Shown here: in pieces, positions 20,412 to 30,055 of the stretch
Layout of the letters: each line of letters begins with the position of its first letter
Position numbering within the stretch: the stretch's first letter is position 1
DNA from: DDH964 sp963763205
GTDB taxonomy: Bacteria > Desulfobacterota > Desulfuromonadia > Desulfuromonadales > DDH964
Length of the DNA: 64,000 bases
Direction: 5' to 3'
Assembly: GCA_963763205.1 (NCBI GenBank)
Contig: CAVXNQ010000022.1
Location: 248,001-312,000 of the forward strand
The notes under the pieces: model-generated
The model's database searches: none
What the model was told of the DNA's origin: nothing
Seen by the model: only the letters and a program-made list of their open reading frames with translations
Translations under genes and position numbers: made by a program

Positions 20412-22115
20412 TCAGGCACCGGTCGGTTGCTCGCGCAGCGGCGCGAAGAGCTCGTCGTGGAGGAACCGGTAGCCGGCAAGCTTTTCCCGTTTGAGCAGGG
20501 GGTGTCCGGCGGGCAGGATCAGGAACGGCTGGAGTTGTTCGCCGCCGACCGAACCGTGGCCGCCGACCTGGTCGTCGAAGCAGGCGATGCGCTCGCCGTC
20601 GTAGGCGCCGAAGATCACCAGGTCGCCGCAGGCGTCATCGGCGGCAAACCGGCACAACGCTGGCCACAGCTCTTCCGGCTCTCCATAGGGACGCAGACAT
20701 TTGATGGCGGCGTCCGGTGGCGGCTGGTCGCAATGGCTGCCGGCGCGGCCACCCCGGTACAGGAGCCAGGCGCGGCCGTCCCGGCCGCGGGCCATGACGA
20801 AGCCGATTCCCCGGTGGTGAGTCAGAAACCGCAGCAGCAGGGGCTGCAGCGTCTCGATCTCTTCCAGGGGCAAGCGCCGTGGCTCCCCGGTGATGTAGAG
20901 GTGGGCGAGGGAGCTCGAATAGGTAATGACCACTCCCCCCTCGGCATCGATCTTGAGCGTCTCCGGGACCAGTTGACGGATGCGCCGCTGCAGGGCGTTC
21001 TTGGTGAGTCGGAAGAGCTGTTGCCGCCAGCCGGCCGGGTGCGCCTCGAGTTCATCCTGCAGGTAATCGAGCTGCACGCGCATGAAGTCGAGGGGGCCGG
21101 CCGAGACCGCCGCCTGCTCCTTTTCCCGCAGAAAGGCGCTGACCGCCTCACCGAGGGTGGCGCCGAAACGGTCGCGAAAGGGGTAGCCCGGCGTCTGGCC
21201 GTGGTCGGAAAGAACAATCAACTCGTAGCGGGCGCCAGGGGCGTAATGCAGCATGCGCAGGATCTCGCCAATGCGTTTGTCGGTGTATTTGAGGTTTTTC
21301 AGGGCCTGGGAAGAAGCCGGGCCGAAGTGGTGGGCCAGTTCGTCGTAGCCGCTGTAGGTGGTGTAGATATAGGGGACCCCGCTGTAGATGTCGGCGATGA
21401 CGCCGAAGGTCTGCAGTTCGCGCAGGATGACGTTGCAGAAAATGCGGATGAAAGGAAAAAGCCCCTCGTTGAGGCGCCAGGGGCGGTGTCGGCGGAACTG
21501 CCAGCGGTCGTAGAGATTGGTGAAATACTCGAGGATCGTCGCGGCGCCCATGCGGCAGACGCGCAGGGGGTGGAGCAGGGTCAATAGCAGGAAGCGCAGC
21601 CCGCCGAAGCGTCCGAACAGGGTCTGGGGGTGGGGGGAGGAGACGGTGAAGATGCTGCGTGCGGCATCGCCGTCGAGGAGGTTGGAATAGGAAGACCCAC
21701 CGGCCAGGAGTCCCGGATGACCAGCCAGGAGCCGTTCGCGAAAGTGCTGGACCTGGTCCGGGTCGTTGCAGGAAATCAGCTGCCCGCTCGCTTTTTCGAA
21801 CCAGCGAAAGGCCGGGATCCCCCGTTCGACGCCGTGAAAGATGGCCGCCTGGGCCGCCGGGGTGGTGCTGGGCAGGCCAGCACGGTAGTCACGCAGCTGG
21901 TGGCCGCGGCGCAGCAGCCGGGCCAGGTTGGGGAGGTAGCCCCGCTCCAGAGCCTGGCGCAGGTGGGGCCCCGACAGCCCGTCGATCTGCAGGCCGACGA
22001 ATCCCCGTTTCGCTCCGGAGCGGCGATGCTCCAGCCGTTCCGGTCGAAACGGGAAGAACTTGATGTCGTAGTAGCCGCGGAACAGGCGGCCCGCAAGATC
22101 CCTCCAGAACACCAC
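20412..22115 (-). CDS. Alkaline-phosphatase-superfamily phosphodiesterase/nucleotide pyrophosphatase-like
   Basis: A 567-residue protein with a tandem GTG start at 22115/22112 behind AGGGGG. Superfamily metal sites are visible: LQIDGLS (Asp), LPSTTPAAQAAIFHG (nucleophile Thr), YSGYDELAHHFGP (Asp, His) and VLSDHGQTPG (Asp, His). This is the PF01663 type that cleaves phosphodiesters or pyrophosphates with two metal ions. No clear signal peptide; the N-terminus is basic and amphipathic. Substrate unknown. An insertion of about 70 hydrophobic-basic residues (LRFLLLTLLHPLRVCRM) may contact membranes. Confidence 0.78.
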   Translation of the reverse strand: MVFWRDLAGRLFRGYYDIKFFPFRPERLEHRRSGAKRGFVGLQIDGLSGPHLRQALERGYLPNLARLLRRGHQLRDYRAGLPSTTPAAQAAIFHGVERGIPAFRWFEKASGQLISCNDPDQVQHFRERLLAGHPGLLAGGSSYSNLLDGDAARSIFTVSSPHPQTLFGRFGGLRFLLLTLLHPLRVCRMGAATILEYFTNLYDRWQFRRHRPWRLNEGLFPFIRIFCNVILRELQTFGVIADIYSGVPYIYTTYSGYDELAHHFGPASSQALKNLKYTDKRIGEILRMLHYAPGARYELIVLSDHGQTPGYPFRDRFGATLGEAVSAFLREKEQAAVSAGPLDFMRVQLDYLQDELEAHPAGWRQQLFRLTKNALQRRIRQLVPETLKIDAEGGVVITYSSSLAHLYITGEPRRLPLEEIETLQPLLLRFLTHHRGIGFVMARGRDGRAWLLYRGGRAGSHCDQPPPDAAIKCLRPYGEPEELWPALCRFAADDACGDLVIFGAYDGERIACFDDQVGGHGSVGGEQLQPFLILPAGHPLLKREKLAGYRFLHDELFAPLREQPTGA

Positions 22116-22247
22116 AACCCCCTGAAATTTTTGGCAACTATACCATGAAACCGGGAGGAATGCGGAATGTCCGGGGCGGGTGGCAACGGTTGGCGGCGGC
22201 CCCTCCTCCCGGAGAGCTCCGCCGCCGTCTGGTTTTTAAGGTGGAGC

Positions 22248-22763
22248 TCAGGCGGCGACCACGGTAGCCCGGTCGATGGTCACCGGTTCCTTCGGCACGT
22301 CCTGGTGCATCCCCCGGCTGCCGGTTGCGACCTGCTCGATGTCCCGGACCGTTTCCATGCCGGCCACCACTTTGCCGAAGACTGCATAGCCGAAGGCCGC
22401 CGGGCTGCTGCCGGAGTGGTTGAGAAAGGCGTTGTCGGCGGTATTGATGAAGAACTGGCTGGTGGCCGAGTCGACCACCTGGGTGCGGGCCATGGCGATC
22501 GTTCCGGCCAGGTTCTGCAGGCCGTTGCCCGCCTCGTTCTTGACCGGCGCGCGGGTCTGCTTCGGTTTCAGGTCGGCGGTCATGCCGCCCCCCTGGATCA
22601 TGAAGCCGGGGATGACCCGGTGAAAGACCGTGCCGTCGTAATGCCCATCGCGCACGTAGTCGAGGAAATTGGCGACGGTCGCCGGGGCCTTGGCGGCGTC
22701 GAGTTCGAGGAGGATCTCCCCCTTGGAGGTTTCCAGGCGGACCTGGGGGTTGGTCTGAGGCAT
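22248..22763 (-). CDS. ppiB: Peptidyl-prolyl cis-trans isomerase, cyclophilin type
   Basis: A 171-residue protein. ATG 22763 follows AAGGAGAG. Cyclophilin core: VANFLDYVRDGHYDGTVFHR (active-site Arg), FMIQGGGM, IAMART, SQFFIN, and AFGYAVFGKVVAGM. No signal peptide, so cytoplasmic. It accelerates proline isomerisation during folding. It sits downstream of the OmpA-like lipoprotein gene in the same orientation with a 115-base gap. Confidence 0.92.
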   Translation of the reverse strand: MPQTNPQVRLETSKGEILLELDAAKAPATVANFLDYVRDGHYDGTVFHRVIPGFMIQGGGMTADLKPKQTRAPVKNEAGNGLQNLAGTIAMARTQVVDSATSQFFINTADNAFLNHSGSSPAAFGYAVFGKVVAGMETVRDIEQVATGSRGMHQDVPKEPVTIDRATVVAA

Positions 22764-22878
22764 TGGCTCTCTCCTTTGTTCGGATCTTGCCCCCGAAACG
22801 GGGGCGGGGGGCTGGCGGAGTGCCGGCAGGGTGGAGCGGCCGATGCAACCCCGCAGAACTGCCTGCGGGCCGGCCGCT

Positions 22879-23781
22879 TTACTGCAGCGGTTTGACCACC
22901 TGATGTTCCATCGGTACCAGGACGATCTGGATGCGGCGGTTCTGGGCGCGGCCGGCGGCGCTGTCATTGTCGGCGATCGGCCGATAGGGCCCGAAACCGC
23001 AGGCCGAAAGGTGCTCGCCGGGGATGCCGACCTGGTCCTGCAGGAAGTGGAGGACATTGGTGGCGCGGGCGGTGGAAAGTTCCCAGTTGCTGGGGAACGT
23101 TTCACGGAGCCGCGGGCTGATCGGTATGTTGTCGGTATACCCTTCGACCCGCACCTCCTTGTCGGCCGCCCCCTTGATGATGTCGCCGACCCGCTTGAGG
23201 ACTTCCCGGCCGCCGGTCTTGATGTCGGCCTTGCCGGAGTCGAAGAGGATCCGTTCGACCATGTTGACGGTGAGTTTTCCCTGCAGCTCGGAAATCGTCA
23301 CCTCGCCGCTGCTGATTTCACTCTGCATCTTGCCCACCAGCTCGTCATAGGTGCTCTTGAGGTGGGCGATGCGCGCCTCCCGGGCGATCCGTTCCTTTTC
23401 CACCTGGTCGTTCAGCTCGCGGTTCTCCGCCTCCAGGCGGTCGATGGTCTGCCTCATTTCGGCCATCGCCGCCCCGGTCTGGGCACTGCGATCGGAGAGC
23501 ACCCGTTCGAGCCGGGTGGCGTCTTCGCGGGAGCGCTGCAGATCGGCATCGAGTGCCGCCGTCTTGTTGTCGCAGGCGGCCAGTTTCTGCTGCTGGTCGG
23601 CGTTGGCGTCGCGCAGGCTGGCCGCCTCCTCGCTCAGATTCTGGTGCTCCTTGGTGAGCTGCTGCAGGGACTGGTCGAGCCGGGCGGCTTCGGCCGCCTT
23701 CTCCTCGAATTTGCTCTTGCTGACGCAGCCGGCGGCCGGGAGGAGCAGGCAGCAGACGATACACAGGATGATCGGGCGCAC
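22879..23781 (-). CDS. OmpA-family peptidoglycan-binding lipoprotein with coiled coil
   Basis: A 300-residue protein. GTG 23781 is chosen because AAGGAG precedes it and a lipoprotein signal follows at once (hydrophobic CIVCCLLL, lipobox LPAAGC, lipidated Cys near residue 19). Residues about 25-165 form a long charged coiled coil. The C-terminal OmpA domain (about 180-290) has VEGYTDNIPI, ELSTARATNVL and QNRRIQIVLVP, including the Asp and Arg that hold diaminopimelate. It probably ties the outer membrane to the cell wall. Upstream of ppiB. Confidence 0.87.
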   Translation of the reverse strand: MRPIILCIVCCLLLPAAGCVSKSKFEEKAAEAARLDQSLQQLTKEHQNLSEEAASLRDANADQQQKLAACDNKTAALDADLQRSREDATRLERVLSDRSAQTGAAMAEMRQTIDRLEAENRELNDQVEKERIAREARIAHLKSTYDELVGKMQSEISSGEVTISELQGKLTVNMVERILFDSGKADIKTGGREVLKRVGDIIKGAADKEVRVEGYTDNIPISPRLRETFPSNWELSTARATNVLHFLQDQVGIPGEHLSACGFGPYRPIADNDSAAGRAQNRRIQIVLVPMEHQVVKPLQ

Positions 23782-23955
23782 GGACGGTCTCCTTGTTGCA
23801 GGGGGGACGGGGGAAATCATCCGCTTTTGTAGCATATCCACAGGAATTGTAAAGAGCCGGCTGCGCGCTGCCGCAACGGCCGGCTTTTGTGTTGCGGATG
23901 CGCCGTCAACCGTGCTATTAAAAAGGCGTTTTCACTATGTTACACGGAGAGAGCG

Positions 23956-24780
23956 ATGTTTGAAATCGAACGGATCATCCGTACCGCGCTGCAGGAGGAC
24001 ATCGGCCTGGGGGACGTGACCACCCGGGCTACCGTCGATCCCGGCACCCCCGGCCGGGCCGAACTGGTCGCCAAAGAGGACTTCGTCCTCTCCGGCATCG
24101 AGGTCGTGCGCCGGGTCTTTCAGCTCCTCGACCCCGCGGTCGCTTTCGAGAACCTCATGGTCGATGGCCAGCACATCAAAAGCGGCGAGGTCCTGGCCTG
24201 GATCAAGGGGGAAGCCGCCGTCCTGCTGCAGGGGGAGCGGGTCGCCCTCAACCTGCTGCAGCGCATGAGCGGCGTGGCCACCCAGACCGCACGCTTCGTC
24301 CAGGCGGTGGCCGGAACCACGGCGGTGATCGTCGATACCCGCAAGACCACTCCCGGCCTGCGCGCTCTCGACAAGTACTCGGTGCGCATGGGGGGTGGCC
24401 AGAACCATCGCACCTCGCTCTACGACGGGGTGCTGATCAAGGAGAACCACATCGCCGCCGCCGGCGGCATCACCGTTGCCGTCGAGCGGGCCCGCCAGCG
24501 GGTCCCCCACACCCTGAAGATCGAGGTCGAGACCCGCAACCGGGAAGAGGTCGCCGAGGCGGTGGCGGCCGGCGCCGACATTATCCTGCTCGACAACATG
24601 AACCCGGAGCAGCTGCGCCAGGCGGTGGAACTCGTCGCCGGCCGGGCGGTGACCGAGGCCTCCGGCGGGGTCAACCTGGAGACCGTGCGGGCTATCGCCG
24701 AAACCGGCGTCAACCTGATCTCCGTCGGTGCCCTGACCCATTCCAGCCGGGCCGTCGACATCTCGATGCTGTTTCGCTGA
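23956..24780 (+). CDS. nadC: Nicotinate-nucleotide pyrophosphorylase (carboxylating)
   Basis: A 274-residue protein, ATG 23956 after GGAGAGAG. It converts quinolinate + PRPP to nicotinate mononucleotide in de novo NAD synthesis. Signatures: LQEDIGLGDVTT, LNLLQRMSGVATQT, DTRKTTPGLR, KYSVRMGGGQNHR, IKENHI, EVETRNREEV, LLDNM and EASGGVN. Twelve bases separate it from birA, so they are likely co-transcribed. Confidence 0.95.
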   Translation: MFEIERIIRTALQEDIGLGDVTTRATVDPGTPGRAELVAKEDFVLSGIEVVRRVFQLLDPAVAFENLMVDGQHIKSGEVLAWIKGEAAVLLQGERVALNLLQRMSGVATQTARFVQAVAGTTAVIVDTRKTTPGLRALDKYSVRMGGGQNHRTSLYDGVLIKENHIAAAGGITVAVERARQRVPHTLKIEVETRNREEVAEAVAAGADIILLDNMNPEQLRQAVELVAGRAVTEASGGVNLETVRAIAETGVNLISVGALTHSSRAVDISMLFR

Positions 24781-24792
24781 GCGGAGCCCTGC

Positions 24793-25788
24793 TTGGACCG
24801 ACCCGCCCCCCGTGAAGCCATCCTCCAGCTCTTCCACAGCCGTGGCCGTGAGTTCGTCTCCGGCGCCGAATTGAGCGCCCTTCTCGGCGTCTCCCGCACC
24901 GCTGTCTGGAAGCAGATCGGCGCCCTGCGGGAGCTCGGCTATGCCATCGAGGCCGTCCCCTCCCGCGGCTACCGGCTGTTGACCACCCCCGATACGCTGA
25001 TCGCCGCCGAACTGCAGGCCGGCCTGGAAACCCGGGTGATCGGCCGCGAGATCGTCTTTCTGACGAGCACCGACTCGACCAACCTGCGCGCCGTGGAGTT
25101 GGCCGAACAGGGGGCCGCGGACGGGACGGTGGTGATCGCCGAGGAACAGACCCAGGGCAAGGGGCGGCTCGGCCGGCGCTGGGCCTCGCCTCCCGGAGTC
25201 AACCTCTACCTTTCAGTGCTGCTGCGGCCGCCGATCCTCCCCTGGGACGCCCCGCAGCTGACCTTCCTTTCGGCGGTGGCGGTGGCCCGCGCTATCGCCG
25301 CGGAGCCCGGTCTGCAGCCGGAAGTCAAGTGGCCCAACGACCTTTTGCTCGGGGGCCGCAAGGTGGCCGGCCTACTCAACGAAATGCGCTCCGAAACCGA
25401 AGGGATTCACCATGTCGTGCTCGGCATCGGCGTCAATCTGAACATGACCGCCGGGCAGTTCCCTGCCGAGTTGCGCTACCCGGCTACCTCGCTGCGGCTG
25501 GAGACCGGGCACCCGGTGTCGCGCCGCGACTTTGCCCGCCGTCTGCTGCGCCACCTCGATCGCCTCTATGCCGAGTACCTGGAGACCGGTTTCGAGCCGG
25601 TGCGGCGGGCCTGGGAGGGGTTTTTCCACCTCGCCGGCCGCGAGGTCGAGGTCGATTGCCAGCAGCGACTCCTGCGCGGTACGGTGACCGGCATCGCCGA
25701 GGACGGCGCCCTGCTGCTGCGCGATGCCGCCGGTCACTGCGAACGCATCCTGGCCGGCGATGTCCGGCCGGTCAAGGGAGGGGAATAA
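24793..25788 (+). CDS. birA: Bifunctional biotin-[acetyl-CoA-carboxylase] ligase / biotin repressor
   Basis: A 331-residue protein with a TTG start (24793) after GCGGAG. The N-terminal winged helix (about 1-65) has LSALLGVSRTAVWKQI, so it can bind a biotin operator. The catalytic domain has STDSTNLRA, EEQTQGKGRLGRRW, the KWPNDLLL lysine motif, GIGVNLN and a C-terminal SH3-like part (LLRGTVTGIAEDGALLL). It adenylates biotin and transfers it to carboxyl-carrier proteins. Follows nadC; coaX follows after 160 bases. Confidence 0.93.
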   Translation: MDRPAPREAILQLFHSRGREFVSGAELSALLGVSRTAVWKQIGALRELGYAIEAVPSRGYRLLTTPDTLIAAELQAGLETRVIGREIVFLTSTDSTNLRAVELAEQGAADGTVVIAEEQTQGKGRLGRRWASPPGVNLYLSVLLRPPILPWDAPQLTFLSAVAVARAIAAEPGLQPEVKWPNDLLLGGRKVAGLLNEMRSETEGIHHVVLGIGVNLNMTAGQFPAELRYPATSLRLETGHPVSRRDFARRLLRHLDRLYAEYLETGFEPVRRAWEGFFHLAGREVEVDCQQRLLRGTVTGIAEDGALLLRDAAGHCERILAGDVRPVKGGE

Positions 25789-25835
25789 GTTTTGAATTTC
25801 GAATTTTGAATTTTGAATTGATAGGCTGGTTCGGG
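25789..25835. repeat. Short AT-rich tandem words
   Basis: Successive TTTTGAATT / TTTCGAATT words right after the birA stop, in strong contrast to the GC-rich surroundings. Looks like the edge of a dispersed intergenic repeat. Confidence 0.45.
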
Positions 25836-25950
25836 GACTGACGGCTGCAGGTTGGAAACCGGGAATCGAGACTTTCCCAGGGGCACTGACCTGGACCGCT
25901 GGCCCGTTACTGCTGACCATTTACAACTAACCCATCACGGATTTTCCGCC

Positions 25951-26723
<773 letters not shown>

Positions 26724-26905
26724 CAGGCCTGGCTGCGGATGCTAAGATCATCGCCAATTTACGGAAATAACTGGCATCGCCCGGCGCGGCCGGCGCCGCC
26801 CGCGGTTGTGGCCGGGAGTTCGGGCGGAGCGGATCCGATCGGCATGGTTAACGGGAAGTCCAGCACCACTGAAGTTCCTCTTCCGATGGAATGAAAGGAG
26901 TGACC

Positions 26906-28984
26906 ATGGGCAAGTACGACACCAGCAAGCTGCGGAACCTTGGCATTGTCGCCCACGGCGGGGCCGGCAAAACCTCCCTGGTCGAGGCCATACTCTTCAA
27001 TACCGGCATGACCGATCGCCTCGGCCGGGTCGACGACGGCACCTCGACCATGGATTTCGAGCCCGAAGAGATCAAACGCCACATCACCATCAGCTCCAGC
27101 CTTCACCACTGCGAGTGGAAGGGGCACAGCCTGCACATCGTCGACACGCCCGGCTACACCAACTTCCTGCACGATACCCGCAACTGTCTGCGCGTCCTCG
27201 GCGGCGCGGTGCTGATCGTTTCGGCCATCTCCGGCGTCAAGGCCCAGACCCAGAAGATCTGGGAATGGTGCGAGGAGTTCGAGGTGCCGCGCATCGCCTT
27301 CGTCAACAAGATGGACCGCGAGCGCGCCGATTTCCTCAAGGCCGTCGACGACATGAGCAAGAGCCTGGGAACCCGGGCAGTGCTGGTCAACATGCCGATC
27401 GGCTCCGCCGAAGAGTTCCGCGGCATCGTCGATCTGGTGGCGATGAAGGCCCGCTTCTTCGAGTTCGACGAAAAGGGGACCTTCCGCGAGGAGGAGATTC
27501 CCGCCGAGCTGGTCGACGAGGCGCAGCGCCTGCGCGCCCTGCTGGTCGAAGCCGCGGCCGAGGCCGACGACGAGCTGATGGAGAAGTACCTGGAGACCGA
27601 AACCCTGACCGACGCGGAGCTGCTGCGCGGGCTGCGCGAGGGAACGCTGACCGGGACCTTCACCCCGGTCTTGTGCGGCAGCGCCACCGCCAACATCGGC
27701 GTCCGCTCGCTCCTCGAATACATCACCGTCTGCCTGCCGTCTCCACTGGACAAGGGGGTGCAACTCGGCACCCATCCCAAGACCGGCGAGATGGAGGAGC
27801 GCCGTCCCGACGAGACGGCGCCCTTTTCGGCCATGGTCTTCAAGACCATCAGCGACCCCTATACCGGCAAGCTGACCCTGTTCCGGGTCTATTCCGGCAC
27901 CCTGAAGTCCGACAGCTCGGTCTACAATCCCAACAAGGAGGCGATGGAGCGTATCGGCCAGATCTTCGAGCTGGAAGGGAAGAAACAGAAGCCGGTTGCC
28001 GAGGCGGCGGCCGGCGACATCGTCGCCGTTCCCAAGCTCAAGGTAACCGCCACCGGCGACACTCTCTGCGACGGCGCCCGGCCGATCCTCTTCGAGAGCC
28101 CCCTGCCGCTCAAGCCGGTGATTTCCTTCGCCCTGCAGGCCAAGAGCAAGAACGACGAGGACAAGATCCACAACGCGCTGCAGCGGATGACCGAGGAAGA
28201 TCCGACCATCCAGGTGCAGCGCGACGAGGAGACCAAGGAGCTGATCCTCTCCGGGATGGGGCAGGTCCATCTGGAAGTGGTGGTGGAGAAGATCAAGCGC
28301 AAGTTCGGCGCCGAGGTCGAACTCAAGGAGCCGAAGGTCCCCTACCGCGAGACGATCAAGAAAGGGGTCGAGCAGGCCTACCGGCACAAGAAGCAGTCGG
28401 GCGGCCGCGGCCAGTTCGCCGACGTCACCATCAAGATCGAGCCGCTGCCGCGCGGCGACGGCTACGAGTTCGTCGACAAGGTCGTCGGCGGGGTGGTGCC
28501 GCGCCAGTACATACCCGCGGTCGACAAGGGGATCCAGGAGGCGATGCACCATGGCCATCTCGGCGGGTTCCCGGTGGTCGACGTGCGTGCGACCCTCTTC
28601 GACGGCTCCCACCACAGCGTCGACTCCTCGGAGATGGCCTTCAAGATCGCCGGTTCGATGGGCTTCAAGCGGGCCATGGAACAGGCCAACCCGGTGCTGC
28701 TCGAACCGGTGATGAACATGGAGATCACCGTGCCCGACGACTGCATCGGGGACGTCATCGGTGACATGAACTCCCGGCGCGGCAAGGTCCTCGGCGTCGA
28801 ACCCAAGGCCAACAGCCAGGTCATCAACGTCCAGGTGCCGATGGCCGAGGTTCTCTCCTACGCTCCGGAACTGCGTTCGATGACCTCCGACCGCGGGCTG
28901 TTCACCATGGAATTTTCCCACTACGAGGAAGTTCCGCCGCACCTGACGGCGAAGCTTCTGGCCGAGCGGAACAAGGACGCTTAA
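26906..28984 (+). CDS. Elongation factor G-like translational GTPase (EF-G2 type)
   Basis: A 692-residue protein. ATG 26906 follows AAAGGAG; an ATG 15 bases earlier would overlap that site. Domain I: G1 is AHGGAGKTSL rather than the AHVDAGKTT of canonical EF-G, G3 is DTPGY, G4 is NKMD. Domain II (about 300-380), then III-V with GGRGQFADV, GFPVVDVRATLFDG and MNSRRGKVLG. The variant G1 and the lack of ribosomal operon neighbours point to the secondary EF-G-like group, whose role is less clear than translocation by FusA. Confidence 0.88.
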   Translation: MGKYDTSKLRNLGIVAHGGAGKTSLVEAILFNTGMTDRLGRVDDGTSTMDFEPEEIKRHITISSSLHHCEWKGHSLHIVDTPGYTNFLHDTRNCLRVLGGAVLIVSAISGVKAQTQKIWEWCEEFEVPRIAFVNKMDRERADFLKAVDDMSKSLGTRAVLVNMPIGSAEEFRGIVDLVAMKARFFEFDEKGTFREEEIPAELVDEAQRLRALLVEAAAEADDELMEKYLETETLTDAELLRGLREGTLTGTFTPVLCGSATANIGVRSLLEYITVCLPSPLDKGVQLGTHPKTGEMEERRPDETAPFSAMVFKTISDPYTGKLTLFRVYSGTLKSDSSVYNPNKEAMERIGQIFELEGKKQKPVAEAAAGDIVAVPKLKVTATGDTLCDGARPILFESPLPLKPVISFALQAKSKNDEDKIHNALQRMTEEDPTIQVQRDEETKELILSGMGQVHLEVVVEKIKRKFGAEVELKEPKVPYRETIKKGVEQAYRHKKQSGGRGQFADVTIKIEPLPRGDGYEFVDKVVGGVVPRQYIPAVDKGIQEAMHHGHLGGFPVVDVRATLFDGSHHSVDSSEMAFKIAGSMGFKRAMEQANPVLLEPVMNMEITVPDDCIGDVIGDMNSRRGKVLGVEPKANSQVINVQVPMAEVLSYAPELRSMTSDRGLFTMEFSHYEEVPPHLTAKLLAERNKDA

Positions 28985-29106
28985 TCTCCATGGGTCACAT
29001 TCCCCGCAGTTTGCAGCGATGAGCTGATTCGACACTGGTTTTGATACTCCGCTGCGTGCGGCGGGGTTGTTCATTCGCCCATTAAAATACAAGGAGGGTC
29101 CGACTG

Positions 29107-30044
29107 ATGGCGGACAAAGAGGATTTTACTTTCCAAGATGAGGAATCGTTCCTGGTTTCCGATGTCCCGGCCGACCAGGTTCCGGACCAGGAGCCGCTTC
29201 CGCAGGAGGACCACGAGGTCGAACCGCCCCCGCTGAAGAAGACCTCGCCGCTGCGAATCCTGCTGCTGGTGCTGCTGCTGGTCGTTCTCGGCGGCGCCGC
29301 CTTCTACTATTTCATGGGCGTTCCCGAGCCGGAACCCGCGGCGCCGGTTGCCGTACAGAAAAAGCCGATCAGCGTGCCGCCGCCCGCCCCTCCCGCCCCA
29401 GCGCAGAAGCCTGCCGCCGCCCCGGTCCCGGAAAAGACTGAAGCCCCCAAGCCGGCCGTCGCGGTTGCGCCTGCCGAACCTCAGGCCCCGGCGACTCCCG
29501 CCGCCGGGAAGTCGACCGCGCCGTCCGCCAAACCCGCTGCGCAACCTGCCGTGAAACCGCCGGTCGTGCCGCCGGCCGCCGCGGTGGCCCGCGGGGCATT
29601 TACTCTACGCACCGGGGCCTATCTGCTTCCTTCCAGCCTGGCCAGCGTCGAAAAGGCCGTGCGCAAGCTGGGTTACGAGCCGGTAACGTCACCCCGGTGC
29701 GACACAAGGTGGCGATGACCCGACTGAAAGTCGGTAGCTATCCCCCCGCCGGGGCGAAAGCCGAACTCGCCGCTTTGGCCAAGGTGGCCCCCGATGCCTT
29801 TATGCTGACCCATGACGGCCAGGCGACGGTCTATGCGGGTTCCTACCTGTTTCTGGACCAGGCGCGGAGCTATGCCGACCGGTTATACAGCCAGGGGATC
29901 CGGGTGGAGGAAGAACCGGTCCAGGTCGAGGAGACCCTGCAGTCGGTCTCCTTCGGCGATTTCGCCGATCGCCAGGCGGCGCAGACCGCCGCCGCCAAGG
30001 CAAAGGCGGCGGGCCTGGATGCCACGGTGGTCAAACGTCGTTAA
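29107..30044 (+). CDS. Membrane-anchored SPOR-like protein (one frameshift)
   Basis: About 312 residues when restored. Architecture: acidic cytoplasmic head (1-45), one transmembrane helix (ILLLVLLLVVLGGAAFYYF, about 49-68), a long Pro/Ala-rich linker (about 75-165), then two beta-alpha modules of SPOR character (LRTGAYLLPSSLASVEKAV; ATVYAGSYLFLDQARSYADRL, with DATVVKRR at the end). This suits a bitopic cell-envelope protein binding denuded peptidoglycan at division sites. The frame breaks near 29680-29683; one added base joins the two halves. ATG 29107 has GGAGG upstream. Confidence 0.75.
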
Positions 30045-30055
30045 CCAGGACGGAC

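Noticed and set aside
26759..29092. 777-codon antisense open frame over the EF-G-like gene
   Set aside because: A shadow produced by high GC codon bias; the sense strand has all GTPase motifs.
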